Positions 50,509 through 61,400 of a stretch of 64,000 bases of DNA are shown one piece after another. How positions within the stretch are numbered: position 1 is the first letter of the stretch; every line of letters begins with the position of its first letter. Origin of the DNA: CAYIYO01 sp964367715. GTDB taxonomy: Bacteria; Chlamydiota; Chlamydiia; Chlamydiales; Criblamydiaceae. The notes beneath the pieces are model-generated. The model did not search any database, was not told the DNA's origin, and was given only the letters and a program-made list of their open reading frames with translations. The DNA lies in NCBI GenBank assembly GCA_964367715.1, contig CAYIYO010000001.1:27729-91728 (forward strand), written 5' to 3'. Position numbers and translations under genes: made by a program.

Positions 50509-51857
50509 CAGCTTCCTCCTTGCATCAGTCGTCGATAGAGGTCGGACTGGTAATGGCACTTAGGGTCCACAGAAGACTTTATTTGATGCCATTCCTCAAA
50601 GCATGGATACATCGAAAGAAAATTTTCTCGAGATAGCCGCGCGTCTTTGGCTAAATAAATTTTCCCCCCATTTTCTAAGACAATACGGTCAATGGTCTCC
50701 AAAAAAGGAAAAATAGAGGAATCCTTAATAGGAATATCCAGTGCCAATGTGTAACCTTTACTAGGAAAAGAAAGGTACCCCTCGTTTTGAGGTCCGAACT
50801 TTTTAAGCACGGCTAAAAAGGAACTGCAACGGTGAGCGACGATTTTTTGAAAAATAGAGTTTAATGCGCTTCTTCCAGTCTCGATAGGAACAACAAATTG
50901 GTATTGTAAAAATCCCTTTTTGCCGTAGATGCGATTCCATTGATGAAGGGTATCCAAAGGATAAAAATATTTTTCGTAGTCGATAATAAAAGGTTCAGTT
51001 TTTTGCCCTTGAAAATAGTAATACAGTTGATTAAATGCCTTCATACTATAGGCATTCAACGTAAAAGAAGGGAAATCAAAGGGGATTGTATGCATCTTTT
51101 GCTTGGGAAGGACTAAAGGATCCTTTATCTTTTTGGAAAGGCGCCCTGCATCGACATGGTGGCCATTCATCACAATCCCGCGTCCAAGCCCCTCTCCATC
51201 AGAGAGGCAATCCATCCACGCCACAGAATATTTGTCGTCTAACAATGGATCATCTAATACATCCAAAGTGGCCTCAAGATTCTTTGTCTGATGATGCACG
51301 ACCTCAACATAGGCAGAAGAAATCGGCATCAGCTGGAAAGTGATCGTAGTAATCACCCCGGTTAATCCCATCCCTCCTATTGTTGCCCAAAATAATGCTT
51401 TATCAGTCTCTCTTGAGCAACGTTTTCGTACTCCATTGGCAAGCACTAGCTCAAATTCAGTCACGTATTCACTAAACGCCCCGTCACGATGATGGTTTTT
51501 TCCATGCACATCCGCCGCAAGACATCCTCCCAACGTCACAAATTTCGTCCCAGGAGTCACCGGCAAAAACCATCCACGTGGAACAAACACTTCTAAAATT
51601 TCTGCCAACGTACAACCGGCCTCGGCACACAACACTCCTGTGCGCGGATCGAAATCCACAAAGCGGTTAAGGCGCTCCATTAAAACGACGGAACGATCAG
51701 TGTTAAGTGAAGCATCCCCGTAGCTTTTCCCTAACCCTCTAGCAATCATTGGTTTTTGAATGCTTTCAATAGAACGCATTCGCTCAGGACGCGAAACAAT
51801 ACAGTTCGCCACAGGAAAATTTCCCCATCCAGAGATTTGCGCTTTATGTTGGGACAT
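50508..51857 (-). CDS. dprE1: DprE1-like FAD-dependent polyprenyl-phosphoryl-ribose 2-oxidase
   Basis: 449 residues of the VAO/FAD_binding_4 family. DprE1 hallmarks are ARGLGKSYGDASLN, LPVTPGTKFVTLGGCLAADVHGKNHH (abridged here as VHGKNHH), ATIGGMGLTGVI, YGKKGFLQYQFVVP and the active-site Lys in LAKDARLS. It oxidises C2 of the lipid-linked ribose. The residue matching Cys387 of the mycobacterial enzyme, the target of benzothiazinones, is Ala here (SKGYTLALDIPIKD). First gene of the four-gene module, divergent from the epimerase. Confidence 0.9.
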   Translation of the reverse strand: MSQHKAQISGWGNFPVANCIVSRPERMRSIESIQKPMIARGLGKSYGDASLNTDRSVVLMERLNRFVDFDPRTGVLCAEAGCTLAEILEVFVPRGWFLPVTPGTKFVTLGGCLAADVHGKNHHRDGAFSEYVTEFELVLANGVRKRCSRETDKALFWATIGGMGLTGVITTITFQLMPISSAYVEVVHHQTKNLEATLDVLDDPLLDDKYSVAWMDCLSDGEGLGRGIVMNGHHVDAGRLSKKIKDPLVLPKQKMHTIPFDFPSFTLNAYSMKAFNQLYYYFQGQKTEPFIIDYEKYFYPLDTLHQWNRIYGKKGFLQYQFVVPIETGRSALNSIFQKIVAHRCSSFLAVLKKFGPQNEGYLSFPSKGYTLALDIPIKDSSIFPFLETIDRIVLENGGKIYLAKDARLSRENFLSMYPCFEEWHQIKSSVDPKCHYQSDLYRRLMQGGS

Positions 51858-51928
51858 GAGATGATGGATCCTTAAAGGTAATAAGTAAGAGTAACTTAAT
51901 CTCTATCGAAAAAAGAGAAAAGAAAAAA

Positions 51929-52900
51929 ATGAACAAAATATTCATTACGGGTGCAGCAGGTTTCATCGGACACCATCTCGCACGACGTTTAAGCGCCGCT
52001 GGTGATGAAGTCTTAGGATATGATAACTTTAATGACTATTACGATCCCGGTCTCAAATGGGACCGCATCGACATGCTGCCAGAAGTCAAAGTGATCGAAG
52101 GAGATCTTTGCGATCAAGCCCTTTTAAAACATACTGTCGATATATTTAAGCCGACACATATCATTAATCTTGCCGCTCAAGCAGGGGTAAGATATTCTTT
52201 GGAAAATCCTTCCGCCTACATCGACTCCAATATAACGGGATTTCTCAATCTTCTTGAAGTATGCAAAAACTCCCCTTCAACAAAACTCATCTACGCTTCC
52301 TCTTCCTCTGTCTACGGAAACAATACCAAAATTCCTTACAGCGAAAGCGATCCTACGGAGAACCAGGCAAGCTTATATGGAGTAACGAAAAAGTCCAACG
52401 AACTCATGGCATCGACCTATCACCATTTATACGGCATCCCCGTCATAGGCCTTCGCTTTTTTACTGTATATGGTCCGTGGGGTCGCCCTGACATGGCCTA
52501 CTTCTCCTTCACCAGAAAGATCTTGATGGAAGAGCCCATAGAGATTTATAATAATGGCGAAATGATGCGCGATTTTACCTACATTGATGATATCATCGAC
52601 GGAATAATGGGGGCGATGAGTTGTTGCTCGACAAATGAAATTTTTAATTTAGGTAATCATCAACCTGTTAAGCTGATGGAATTTGTGAGTCTTCTAGAGA
52701 AGGCACTGGGCAAGGAAGCAAACAAAATCTTTTTATCGATGCAAAAAGGGGACGTCCTACAGACGTATGCCGACATCGAAAAAAGCCACCAACAGCTGAA
52801 CTTTACACCTAAGACATCGTTAGAAAAAGGCCTTTCCCATTTCGTTCAGTGGTATAAGGATTATTTTCTTGCTAATTTTGATTTTAATACAATAAGGTAA
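51929..52900 (+). CDS. NAD-dependent nucleotide-sugar epimerase, UDP-glucuronate 4-epimerase-like
   Basis: 323 residues of the extended SDR family: TGAAGFIGHHLARRL, YDNFNDYYDPGLKWDR (a marker of the UDP-glucuronate 4-epimerase/CapI group), YASSSSVYG, catalytic YGVTKKSNE and RFFTVYGPWGRPDMA. It would interconvert UDP-GlcA and UDP-GalA, or a similar pair. Divergent from the DprE1-like gene with a 71-bp spacer. Confidence 0.87.
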   Translation: MNKIFITGAAGFIGHHLARRLSAAGDEVLGYDNFNDYYDPGLKWDRIDMLPEVKVIEGDLCDQALLKHTVDIFKPTHIINLAAQAGVRYSLENPSAYIDSNITGFLNLLEVCKNSPSTKLIYASSSSVYGNNTKIPYSESDPTENQASLYGVTKKSNELMASTYHHLYGIPVIGLRFFTVYGPWGRPDMAYFSFTRKILMEEPIEIYNNGEMMRDFTYIDDIIDGIMGAMSCCSTNEIFNLGNHQPVKLMEFVSLLEKALGKEANKIFLSMQKGDVLQTYADIEKSHQQLNFTPKTSLEKGLSHFVQWYKDYFLANFDFNTIR

Positions 52901-52930
52901 TTTTTTAATATTTACGGAGTTTACTTTCCT

Positions 52931-53574
52931 ATGTGGCGTCTCTCATTATTGATTTCCATCTGCGTTAGTTTGTTTTTGAGCGGATGCTGTACAAGCCGTT
53001 CCAGTGCATATAAAAGGAATCCTGTGAGCCCCGATGAAATTGCACGCACGGTCATCTTCAATGCTGCAGACTTTCGTCATAAACATAACCTTTTCCTCGA
53101 ACATTCCTATACCTACACGTGCCCAGGACAAAGGCAACGTCTCGTATTAGTCTTTTCTTCGATGGACTCAGTCGAAATGCACGAAGGACGAATCGAACTC
53201 GTTGACGTCGTCGAACAAACCGTCGAAACGATTAACAGAGATCCTCATCTACAATCACAGCTTTGGAGCCCTTTCACTGTTGATGACTTAGATGTTTACA
53301 TCTCATACATCAGCTTCAACACTCTGATTATCGATCCTCTTTATCTAGGGTCTGCCATCCTCGAAAACGGAACGGCCTTCTACTACGCAGCAGAATTAAA
53401 CAATAAAGACACCGACTACTGGCGTCACGTCACAGAACCCTACTATAAATCAAAAGAGTTTGTCGAGTGGACCAAACAAGCAGAACAGCCTTATATCGAC
53501 AAGGCAAAAGCCAAACAGAAAAGCGCTCTCCAAAAAGAACGTCTCGATGGAACAACGACAAATGCGAGTCCGAA
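52931..53574 (+). CDS. Putative lipoprotein, 3' end lost in assembly gap
   Basis: At least 214 residues. The signal ends in a lipobox (SLFLSGC, Cys about 19), followed by a mixed alpha/beta domain (about 30-150, e.g. RLVLVFSSMDSVEMHEG) and a charged helical tail (KAKAKQKSALQKER). No family recognised. The frame runs into the 100-N gap at 53575, so the true C-terminus is unknown. It starts 30 bp after the epimerase and may be co-transcribed. Confidence 0.7.
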
Positions 53575-53674
53575 NNNNNNNNNNNNNNNNNNNNNNNNNN
53601 NNNNNNNNNNNNNNNNNNNNNNNNNNNNNNNNNNNNNNNNNNNNNNNNNNNNNNNNNNNNNNNNNNNNNNNNNN
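53575..53674. other. Assembly gap (100 N)
   Basis: One hundred N bases of unknown true length. Unlike the first gap, the flanks show no long exact duplication. It truncates the lipoprotein gene. Confidence 0.95.
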
Positions 53675-53700
53675 AGTCCACTGACATTTCTTGCTCTTTC

Positions 53701-54426
53701 TTAGACAAAAACCTGTTGGAAAACTTCTGTAACTTTTGATTTCCATTGTTCAATCCCGGCATCAGTAAGTGAATTAACCGTACGCATATCTTTTTTCAGG
53801 TTTTTAATAATTGTTTTAAGATCGGTTGAACCAAAAAGATTTAATTGCGCCTGATCTAATTCTTTTAGTTCCGAAGCTTCAGTGCATTTTTTAGAGGCTC
53901 CAGTTTCTGAATCTTTATATTTATTAAAAATTTTAATCAATCCTTTTATACATTCAAGTTTAGCAAATTGGCCTGCATACGGTTTTTTAAGGGTGTTTAG
54001 TCCTTCTATAGACTCGTTAGCGAGTTCTTTTACAGCATCCACTGTTTCTTGATCAGTATGAAAAGTATTAAAAATGAAACCGATTTTTTTTAACTCTTTT
54101 TGCATTTGCACAAACGCATCGTGCGTTGCCCCTGTTTCTTGACCTGTTATAGTAGAAGAGAGCAAGTTTGCTCCTGTCCGTTGGGCGCTTGCCACCCATC
54201 CGGGTTCATAAAAACATAGAGCATTTTCTCCAAAACCAATTTTAGTTCCTAGGGGCTTTTGGGCTAGCATCGCTAGTTGAATCATCGTGATAATGCCGGC
54301 ACGAACTAAGCGGGGATCTAAAGGTGCTGTCACAGAAGAAGTTGTCGTTGAACTTGAAGAACCTCCGATCACCCAACTACCCAAATATACTACCGAACTA
54401 ACAACACTTAAAGCAGCTGCAGCCAT
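53701..54426 (-). CDS. Hypothetical protein with N-terminal hydrophobic segment
   Basis: 241 residues. The N-terminus (1-22, AAAALSVVSSVVYLGSWVIGG) is hydrophobic, followed by a Ser/Thr-rich linker and an alpha-helical remainder (about 40-241). Not a classical signal peptide. A strong ribosome site (AGAGGA, 7 nt) precedes the ATG. I recognise no family. The long hydrophobic-then-helical layout could fit a secreted chlamydial protein, but there is no bilobed hydrophobic domain of the Inc type. Confidence 0.65.
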   Translation of the reverse strand: MAAAALSVVSSVVYLGSWVIGGSSSSTTTSSVTAPLDPRLVRAGIITMIQLAMLAQKPLGTKIGFGENALCFYEPGWVASAQRTGANLLSSTITGQETGATHDAFVQMQKELKKIGFIFNTFHTDQETVDAVKELANESIEGLNTLKKPYAGQFAKLECIKGLIKIFNKYKDSETGASKKCTEASELKELDQAQLNLFGSTDLKTIIKNLKKDMRTVNSLTDAGIEQWKSKVTEVFQQVFV

Positions 54427-54482
54427 TTTATTCCTCTTTATAAATAAATATTTTTATAATTTTTTACAAAAATTTCCCATTT

Positions 54483-55268
54483 TTACCAACTCACTAGGGG
54501 GGGCATCGAACATAGAATAGCCTCCGGATTTCCACCTGATTGAAACCCAAACTTTGTTCCACGATCATAGATCAAATTAAATTCGGCATAGTGGGCCCGC
54601 ATCTTCAACTGAAACTCTTTATCAACAGCTGTGTAGGGCATCTGTATTCTTCGATTGTAGATGGGAAGGATCGCATCAATAAAGGTATTTCCGACTTGTT
54701 TCCACATGGCCAAATCCACTTCAAAGTTGCCGCTATTAAAATGATCGAAGAAAATTCCTCCGACTCCACGTTCTTTTTTTCGATGGGGGATATAAAAATA
54801 TTCTTTAGCGTTTTTGGAAAATTTTGGATAGAGTTCTTTTTCGAACGCATCCAAACATTGTTTGGCAGTCCCATGGAAGTGAAGGGTGTCTTCCTCATAA
54901 GGGAAGCCCATTGGAGTGAGGTCATATCCTCCGCCAAACCACCAATTTTTTTCTGTTTCGATGTAACGGATGTTCATATGAACAGTGGGGGCGTGTGGAT
55001 TTTTCATATGAGTGATGAGGCTGACGCCGGTAGCAAAGAAAGCTCCTTCGGCATCATTCATTGGAAAATGGTCTCCAGAAACTCCTGACCAATTCACTGC
55101 TGCTTTTTCAAAGACTTCACCATGGACGATGCTGATTTCTCCGCCTCCGCCGGTAGGGTGATCCCAAAGAGTGCGTTGGAAGCGCTGAGAAGGCTCGATC
55201 TTTTCGAATTCGCAAATGATTTTTTCACGCAAAGATTTTAAAAAATCTACGATCATTTGTTTTTTCAT
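54483..55268 (-). CDS. hemF: Oxygen-dependent coproporphyrinogen III oxidase
   Basis: 261 residues with HemF motifs: WDHPTGGGGEISIVHG, GVSGDHFP, HMNIRYIE, WWFGGGYDLTP, IPHRKKERGVGGIFFDHF and a late YDRGTKFGFQSGG. It decarboxylates coproporphyrinogen III to protoporphyrinogen IX using O2 in haem synthesis. It is a little shorter than E. coli HemF, ending soon after CSMPPLVSW. Chlamydiaceae rely on the oxygen-independent HemN-type enzyme, as far as I recall. Confidence 0.93.
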   Translation of the reverse strand: MKKQMIVDFLKSLREKIICEFEKIEPSQRFQRTLWDHPTGGGGEISIVHGEVFEKAAVNWSGVSGDHFPMNDAEGAFFATGVSLITHMKNPHAPTVHMNIRYIETEKNWWFGGGYDLTPMGFPYEEDTLHFHGTAKQCLDAFEKELYPKFSKNAKEYFYIPHRKKERGVGGIFFDHFNSGNFEVDLAMWKQVGNTFIDAILPIYNRRIQMPYTAVDKEFQLKMRAHYAEFNLIYDRGTKFGFQSGGNPEAILCSMPPLVSW

Positions 55269-55440
55269 CTAAGACTTTCTCCGCTTGATCTGAGTAAACG
55301 AGCATATGCAATTAAAAGTTTTGATTCTACAAGAAAAAGTAAAATATTTTTGTTATTTAGTAAAATTTTCTTTTATATATATCTATTATCTCTTTTATTA
55401 TAAGATACTTGTGATTATTTAATTGAATTACGGTTTTTTC

Positions 55441-58400
55441 ATGTCTTCGACTTTAAGCGTTTCAGCGGCTCTTCCGTCGCAATCTCTTGATCTTTCACTA
55501 GTTAAGGAAAAACAAGAAGGATCTGTTCAAATAGAGAACCTTCCCCCTTTAACCTTTTTTGACCTCTGTTTTCAGAACGGAAAAATTGATCAAACTGGCG
55601 AGTGGATAGGAGAACGGCCCCCGTTTCCCTCTTTAACTCCTGCAGAAAAAACAAAAATAGCCGAATTTTTTGCAAAGACCCTGCGTTTTCCTTCTTTGAA
55701 ATGGATTGGCAAAACCGAACAAGAACAGCAAGAGATTACTGCATCTTTGAAAAGCATCGAATCTTATTGTCAGGAACGAGACCTTCCTCTTCCCTTTACC
55801 TATTCTCGAGGTCTACTCTCTTTAAATATAGAATTTTCCTATGAAGAACTCTATCTCGAATTAAGTCGAAAATTTCCCGAAAAAGTGGAAAAAAGAGTAT
55901 TTCAGGGAGGCGCTGTCCCTAAATTTTTAGGAGCAGCATGGTATGTCCGTGCTTTTCAATCAGAAGAGGATTCTCATTTTTCTCATATTGATACACGAAT
56001 GCCTCTTGATTACGATTTTTCTATTAAAGTGCGCTCTCAAGAAGATGTAGAAATTCTTGCAAATGCGTTTGTCGAGTATTTTATTTTAAAAATAGTTCCT
56101 ATAGACGATATCCCCTCTTCCCTTAAAGGAGCTCTTCAAAAGATGCTTAGAGGGAGGTTTTTGATAGATGGAGGAATGCTTTTTAATCAGGGATGCTCGC
56201 ATTTATGGAGCTTTAGCGATGATAAACACAATAGCTATAATATAACGATTGTTCACGAAAAGCCAAGGGCACGCCTTTTTCATTTGCACGACTTAAGTCT
56301 AAATATTAGCAGTTGGGAAGAAGAACTCATTCCTCACAGTGATTATAAAGACGGATGGCAGGCAGCTTTTGATCTTGTTGCTCATCTACTAAATAGTGAC
56401 GACCTTTCTCATCGTTCTATATTTGAATGGGGACGCTACCTCTCCTTTTTGACAAGGGGGAATATCTGCTTAAAACAAGAAGTCGAAGCCGCTTTTTCTC
56501 TAGAATCTTCCGCTTCGAATGTTAGATTGACTTTAAATTTGATTTTTAAAATGGTGAATGGACATCATTTTAAAGATCCACTAGCCCTTATCGTCTACAC
56601 CTTCAATTTACTTGCTTTAAGAAGCACTCCATTTACAGAAAATGAGCAAAAGCAAATATGGGAAGGAATTTACAAAAGAATTTCTTCGATAAAATCCGAA
56701 CATCCTTTGATTTTGATGGCAAAGGCGTTATCTGAAGGAAGGCTGACGTTTGATCAAGCCCTCGCTGTTGTCACGATTGCCGCTTACAGCCACATTCAGC
56801 TTTATGGAAATGGTCCGATTGTCGAAATTCCCCCTCACGCATTGCACTCTTATCCACTCATTACCTTTAAAGATAAAAAACAATCTTCTGTAATACAGGT
56901 GCGGATGGAGCTCGCAAAAGCGTTACAGCAAATAGAGAAGTTAAAAGAGTCTTCCGAGGCAAAATACCTCTTTGGCTTATTCTTTTGTGATATTTTTAAT
57001 CTTAAAATAGAACCTTCAAACGTCTCTTTAGATTCTTTTTCTATCCTTTCGTTATACGAATATGGAATTCTTCTAGCCGCAGAAAATGGGGGAGAAGGAC
57101 GAAAAAAACAACTACTTGCAGCGTTGCCAACGATTCTCGCGATAGAAACAAATCTTAAAAACCGTGCAATTGTCCTAGAAAGAGTGAGCGGTACATTAGG
57201 CATTCGCTGCGCCTTTTCAAGAACCTTGGCGGCATCTTCCAATGAAATGACGCACGCACTATTTTTAGATTTGTGTGAAGCAGAAGACCTTGATTTTTCT
57301 CTTCTTTTTGATTTTTGGAAAAATAAGTATGGCGTAGAGAGCGATGATGAAAACACACGTAAACTCTTTGCTAGAGCATACCAATCCTCTGTCGATGACG
57401 CATTAATGGTTGCTCTAGAATGCAAAAAAAATTCTATCAACGCCTCTTTAATGCACGTAGAAATGCTAGAAGCGCTACATAGAAAAATTTCTACGGAGCT
57501 TCCTCAAAGAGGATATATACGTTTTAAACAGTTCTTAGAAGCGATTTTATTAAGTCGATCGAATTTTATTATCGAAGAAAAACTCATCCTTAAAAGCATT
57601 CTCTACCCACTCTTAGCACCTGTAAATGCCGACTTCACTCAATTGTTAAAACTTTCAATCGATGCCAATGTTTTTGATCCAAAAGAAGTGCAACTCATTA
57701 TTGTTGACGCCTGCACAAAAATGTTAGATCAAGAAGAGGAAATTTCAGCGACGATTGATTTATGGCAGCAAGTAAAACACTGGGCAACACACAATTCTCG
57801 TTTCATCTCTTCAGGCTATATTGGGCTAGTCATTGAAATCGCTGAAAGAACAGAACGGAAAAAGCTTTTTGCATGTTGTGACAGTTTTATTGAGTTAATA
57901 AAAATAGAGATTTGCCCGTCAACGCTTCTAAGTCGATATAGAGCTTTATTAAAGAATCAATTAGAGCGAAAAATTGATTCTAGAACACTCTCTGAATCGG
58001 ACTTAGATAAAGCAGAATTTTTAATTGAAAGCGAATTGATTGGTTATAAAATTCAACGCATCTATTCCCTCGCATCCCACTCAGGCACACCACTCACTTC
58101 TAAAGACTTAATAAAATTTTTAGATGCACATGCGAACGTTGCCGAGTTGTCTCCTTCAGTTAAAAAACAGTATAAAGAATATATCTCTGCAGTAGTTGGC
58201 AGCCTTCTCGAAGAAAAACCAGAACGGAAAAAGACGCGCTGGGATTTTCAACAGGTGAATCCTATCCTTCAACATCCGACCTATGCGGCTTTTTTTTCCG
58301 ACAACGAACGTTTGATCATAATCACTCACTGTTTAAAACGAGCTTCTGAGATAGGCATTGACCCTAATTCCCCTTGTATTGAACAGTGGCTTTCTTTTGT

Positions 58401-61400
58401 CATCGAGCATTTACCTGAAAATGGGGTAATGAAATGTCAAATTGTAAGAAATTTACTTACTATTTACGGAGAAGCAAAAAAAGTAATCTCCCCTTCAATG
58501 CGCGAAAGAATTCAACGCTATTCAAATGAATTAATCGAGGCGGTAGTAGGCGAAGACGATGTTGCTCTCGTTGTCGACTACCTTTTGATGCTCCACACAA
58601 AAAAAATTGAGGGTGATTTTGATCTAACATATATCACCGCATTTTTTAAGTGTGACTTCACAAAAATTGATCCAATAAAAATACAGAGTCTCCTAAAAAC
58701 ATCTTTTTTTGATAAATTTTTAGAACAGGCTTTAAAATCAGAATCTTTTAGCAAATTTATTTTTGAACTGGTAGAAAAACAAATTTCCGTGAATCCAGAA
58801 TGGTCGCTTTATTTTATACAAAAGTTTGTTGCGTTAAGCCAAACAGTTTCTTCTCTTCGTCTTTCTAATGAATTGTTTGAGCAAGTTCTTAAAGCATGCC
58901 ATAGTTTTATTGCTCTTGACCATCGTAGCGAAGCGATGAAAATACATGAAAAATTATGGCCCGCCATCCAACAGAAAAAAGAATTTCTTTTATCTTTTGT
59001 TTCCAAAGCAAGGCATCCCTATCATTCTGAAATCGTCAATTACATGAAGCGAGTAGAAAAAGCCGGTGAGGATCATACCAATCGCTATTTAGAAATAGGA
59101 ACCCATTTGTGTTGTCGAGCATTAGAGAAAAATGACGTTCATCAGTGCATAACTATTCTAAAAAAAATAAAAGCAAATGCCGAGGAGTTTAGACAAAACA
59201 ATAGATGGCAAATGCTATTATTATATGTTTATCAGTCCTTAATTTGTCCAGATAGCTCCCATGCACAGCTTTTTGAATACATTAAATTATTTCCTGATTT
59301 GTCGCCCTCACAAATGGAACAAATGTATCAAAAGTTTAAGTCCGCTTCCACCCTAGATTCTGACAAATTGGTTGAATACTTGACGGAAGCAAATCCTAAT
59401 TTTTTTCGTGAAGAATCCACAGAAAATGTTAGGGGAATATTAAAAATCGCATTAAACTGCTCACAAAAAAAACAATTACAACTATTAGATTTATTGGCTC
59501 AGGAGCTGCCTACAGAAATTAAAGAAGGATGCTCCCCATCGCTATTTGAAAATAGTAAGGTCTATTCCGATGTGGCAGCACTGATTAATAAAGCCGGGGA
59601 TAGCATTAATAAAGTAGAGAATGGAACCAATCGCTTCACTTCTTCTTATTATTTGATAAAAGCCTTAGACACTTATTTTGTTGATACAGAGCAATTTTCT
59701 CAGGCGGACTTTAGTGTGCGGGAACATCTCTACCAAATGTACCGATCGTCTGGAAATGTCTCATTGTTGATCCTGGGAAATCGACGTCTTATTACCGCAC
59801 TAAAAAAAGCAGACGACGCGGAAAGTTATGATAATTTGATTGAATTACTCACTCACTACCATCGTGATCTTTTAGCCTATAACGATAACCTTACGGAAGA
59901 GTTTTATTTTCAATCGTTGAGTGTTTGTAATCAATTATTTCGAAAAATAAAAATTTCTGTTTTGCAGCTTTTTAAAATCGCAGAATTAGGGTTAGACGAA
60001 TATTCTACAAATATAGACGGTTCGCGAGAACTTACGAATGCCTTTGATTTGATTCTTGAGAGACGCAATGAGTACGATTTGAGCTCGCCTTTATTTCGTG
60101 TTTATGTCACTAAATTTGCGGAGTATTTTTCAACACAAATTGCCCCTTCCTATGCATGTAATAAAATGTTAGAAATCCAACAAAAAATCGCGCCTTCCAC
60201 TGTTTCAAAAGAATTATGGGCTGATTTTTTAGTGAACACATTAAAGTTTTGTTCCCGAAAAAAAAATAATAAAGAAGGCATTGAAACACTCCTAGAAATT
60301 GTATTTAATCAGTTTAATCAACTAGATAATGATACTTTTTTGGTAAATAAATGTATGCAAGAAGCAATGAAAGCTCTTGTCACCTACTCCCTTTGCGACT
60401 CTGTTACTTCACATGGCATCTTGATAATGATAAATAAATGGATTGTTATTTATTCACTTTACAAAACAAAACAATATGCAGATCCCATAGGAGTCATCAT
60501 TATCCCTCATGGTCCTATTACTGCAAAAATAGAAGAGAAATCTGTTCAACTGACAGATCATATAGGCGATGAAAGCCTACGCGAAGTTCAGCAACAATAT
60601 TTTTGCTATATGACCGTTTTCTTACGAGAAATGTTAAAAGTACAATCACAGCTATTAACAGAGCCAGACGCAGAGTTACGAAGCGCTCAAGTAGAAAAAT
60701 ATTTTAGCGTCGTTTACGTTATCATGCATCGGCTTTTTGTAAACTATGCATTTCAAGAGAAAAGGAAGTTGGAAATCGCAAATATCTTTTATTCCTTATG
60801 CTACTCACAAATTTATTTGGAAGAAAACCTTCCTCCGACAGCTTTGGAAGAGAGAGGCGAACTTTTTATAACAGCGCTTGATAAAAGTATTTTGCCTGAA
60901 GAAAAGTCATATGGATGCACCTTGTTGGTTTTGGAAAAATCGATAAACTTCGGACCCCTTAAACAAGGAATTTTATTAAAACAATATGAAGTTCTTCTTG
61001 AGCATTTGGGCAGGTCAGACAAGAGAGAAGGGGTTCTTAGAATGTTGGATTACATTTACAACCGTGATTCCTTGTACTTTTCAAAAGAACCACAGCTAGC
61101 AAACAAAGTCTTAATGAAATTTTTTGATCTCCTCCCTTTGAGTACAAGGTTTAGCGTTTACAGTTCTTTTGAAGATAGTCCTCGTGAAGACTATATAAAA
61201 TATCCTATTATTCGATCCGCAGGCTTCTTTATCACAAAGAAATGGGGACCGGAAATGTTGGCAGAAAGCAAAGATGTCAAAGATGCTAAAAAAAGAAGAG
61301 AATACTTTGCAGAGGTGAGTTTAAAATATCTACAAACGTTTTCTCATATTTATGCAGCAGACCTTCCATCTTTAACGACCCCGACTCCATATGAATACCA

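Noticed and set aside
53480..53762. Several frames running through the N gap near 53.6 kb
   Set aside because: They are translated across N bases of unknown length; only the lipoprotein up to 53574 is supported.
54540..55088. 182-residue plus-strand frame opposite hemF
   Set aside because: It is fully antisense to a clear hemF gene.
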